Shown here: positions 25,127 through 26,087 of the stretch, one piece after another | Layout of the letters: each line of letters begins with the position of its first letter | Numbering within the stretch: the first letter of the stretch is position 1 | Assembly (NCBI GenBank): GCA_020052975.1 | Contig: JAGVOC010000165.1 | Coordinates: forward strand, 1-26,087 | DNA length: 26,087 nucleotides | From: Desulfobacterales bacterium | GTDB taxonomy: Bacteria; Desulfobacterota; Desulfobacteria; Desulfobacterales; RPRI01 | Direction: 5' to 3' | Program-made: the position numbers and the translations under genes | The notes under the pieces: model-generated | Told to the model about the DNA's origin: nothing | Databases searched by the model: none | What the model saw: the letters and a program-made list of their open reading frames with translations, nothing else

Positions 25127-25174
25127 TTGATGTCTTGTCGGATGATCAGCGAAAACGGCTAAGGTGATAAAAAA

Positions 25175-25933
25175 ATGGATATGACTTCAGGACAATTCAA
25201 GAAATTCTGCGAACTGGTACATAGTGAGTGTGGAATTAACCTTCACGACGGCAAACAGCAGCTTCTCCAGGCGCGGCTTTCAAAGCGTCTGCGCAGCACA
25301 GGCATTGATTCTGTTGCCGAATATCTGACGGTTCTGGAAAACGACTCACAGGAACTGATGAACTTTCTCGAAGCCGTATCCACCAATCACACCTACTTCT
25401 TCAGAGAAAGTCATCATTTCGAACATCTCAGGACAGACCATTTAAAGATATGGTGCGCAGCCTCATCAAGCGGTGAAGAACCTTATTCCATCGCGATCTA
25501 CTGCCTTGAAAAAGGATTCAGGCCCTCCATCGTCGCATCGGACATATCGACCAGAATGCTCGAAATCGGACAAAACGGTATCTATCCGGTTGAAAAAACA
25601 AAAAGCCTGCCTCCTCCTGTACTTAAGAAATATTTTCAAAAAGGTGTGGAAAAATGGGATAACCATGTCCGTGTAAAAAAAGAAATAAAGCAAATGGTTA
25701 CCTTTCAGCGATATAACCTGCTCGTCGATCCGGTACTATCACGGGAATTTGACGTTATTTTCTGCAGAAACGTATTTATATACTTTGATAACGTCACAAG
25801 ATCCCACATAACAAACAAACTCTGCGGCGCGTTAAAAACGTCCGGCTATTTTATTATCGGCGGAGCCGAAAGCCTGAATACCATTGATCATCCTTTCAAA
25901 TATATCCAGCCGAGCATCTACAGGAAAATATAA
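25175..25933 (+). CDS. cheR: Chemoreceptor methyltransferase CheR
   Basis: 252 aa. CheR uses S-adenosylmethionine to methylate receptor glutamates, opposing CheB. It has the N-terminal helical domain, then VSTNHTYFFRE (69-78), the SAM-binding motif KIWCAASSSGEEPYSIAI (91-108; more often WSAGCSTGEE, so the usual Cys is Ser here), FDVIFCRNVFIYFD and GYFIIGGAESL. It is a little shorter than most CheR (about 270-290 aa), with a short N-terminal domain. ATG 25175 has AAGGTGA 7 nt upstream. It is the only clear plus-strand gene and is separated from cheB. Confidence 0.95.
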   Translation: MDMTSGQFKKFCELVHSECGINLHDGKQQLLQARLSKRLRSTGIDSVAEYLTVLENDSQELMNFLEAVSTNHTYFFRESHHFEHLRTDHLKIWCAASSSGEEPYSIAIYCLEKGFRPSIVASDISTRMLEIGQNGIYPVEKTKSLPPPVLKKYFQKGVEKWDNHVRVKKEIKQMVTFQRYNLLVDPVLSREFDVIFCRNVFIYFDNVTRSHITNKLCGALKTSGYFIIGGAESLNTIDHPFKYIQPSIYRKI

Positions 25934-25968
25934 TGTAACTGTTCCGGAGACGGGAGAAGTTAACTCTT

Positions 25969-25984
25969 TGGCATCTAAATTGCT
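25969..25984 (+). promoter_or_regulatory. Possible sigma-54 promoter pointing out of the window
   Basis: TGGCATCTAAATTGCT agrees with the consensus except for one base (C where R is expected). GG-N10-GC spacing is right. The predicted start is near 25995, so the leader would include the hairpins at 26003-26056. The driven gene lies past the right edge. Confidence 0.6.
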
Positions 25985-26068
25985 TCATTATATAATGAAG
26001 CTCCCCGCCGCAGAGCGGCGGGGTATCTAACTTTACTTGTAACACTATTGTTACAAATTGAACAATTT
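25983..26068. repeat. Run of four palindromes downstream of cheR
   Basis: In order: the perfect 18-bp palindrome CTTCATTATATAATGAAG (25983-26000); CCCCGCCGC-AGA-GCGGCGGGG (26003-26023); TTGTAACA-CTAT-TGTTACAA (26037-26056); and AAATTG-AA-CAATTT (26055-26068). The GC-rich hairpin with its flanks (GAAGCTCC...GGTATC) resembles REP-like repeats I recall from other genomes. It could also end the cheR transcript, though no T-run follows. Confidence 0.7.
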
Positions 26069-26087
26069 TAACTGCTGTATCCGGCTA

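Overview
The window is almost wholly a motility locus: flagellar rod, hook and export genes, two sigma-54-type activators, and a chemotaxis operon. Nearly all genes lie on the minus strand; cheR is on the plus strand. Gene content (FliI/FliH/FliJ export genes followed by a MotE-like protein, CheX plus CheZ plus CheD, a PilZ protein, NtrC-like activators, sigma-54 promoters) and intergenic DNA loaded with short 7-nt periodic repeats suggest a Desulfobacterota ('deltaproteobacterial') bacterium of moderate GC. This placement is inference; there is no marker gene.

Layout, in transcription order on the minus strand. (1) PilZ protein, cheA, cheD, HDOD gene, cheY-type receiver, cheX, cheB, cheZ, cheY, a small unknown gene and an NtrC-like activator run from 24584 to 14978, behind a sigma-54 -24/-12 promoter at 24671-24656. 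(2) An AMIN-TPR envelope protein and a second NtrC-like activator (FleR/FlrC-like, receiver with D-to-E) run from 14733 to 10726 behind a second sigma-54 site. (3) flgB, flgC, a possible 48-aa ORF, fliE, fliF, fliG, fliH, fliI, fliJ and a MotE-like gene run from 10665 to 3515 behind a third site. (4) fliK, flgD and flgE (cut by the window edge) run from 2790 behind a fourth site. On the plus strand cheR has its own sigma-54 site, and a sixth match at 25969 points out of the window. So each operon start in the window carries a sigma-54 type motif, and the two resident activators are the natural candidates to fire them.

The unusual content is mostly between and at the ends of genes. A 155-bp element with imperfect 20-bp terminal inverted repeats occurs twice almost intact (158-313, 9203-9357), once as a shorter derivative (3415-3517) and once as a lone end (10722-10739). 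Each time one end sits on or beside the stop codon of a minus-strand gene. Separately, at least nine arrays with 7-nt period and several different unit sequences fill the operon gaps. Many are inverted, so the RNA could fold into long hairpins, and they encode the C-termini and stop codons of CheX and the PilZ protein and an internal Gly-rich linker of the AMIN-TPR protein.

Protein-level oddities are a CheA with a tandem MshEN-like (GspE N-terminal-like) motif where P2 usually lies, encoded next to a PilZ protein (a possible cyclic-di-GMP link to chemotaxis), and the FleR-like activator whose receiver has Glu at the phospho-acceptor position and Ala at the switch Thr position. No CheW, chemoreceptor or FleS-type kinase gene is present in the window.
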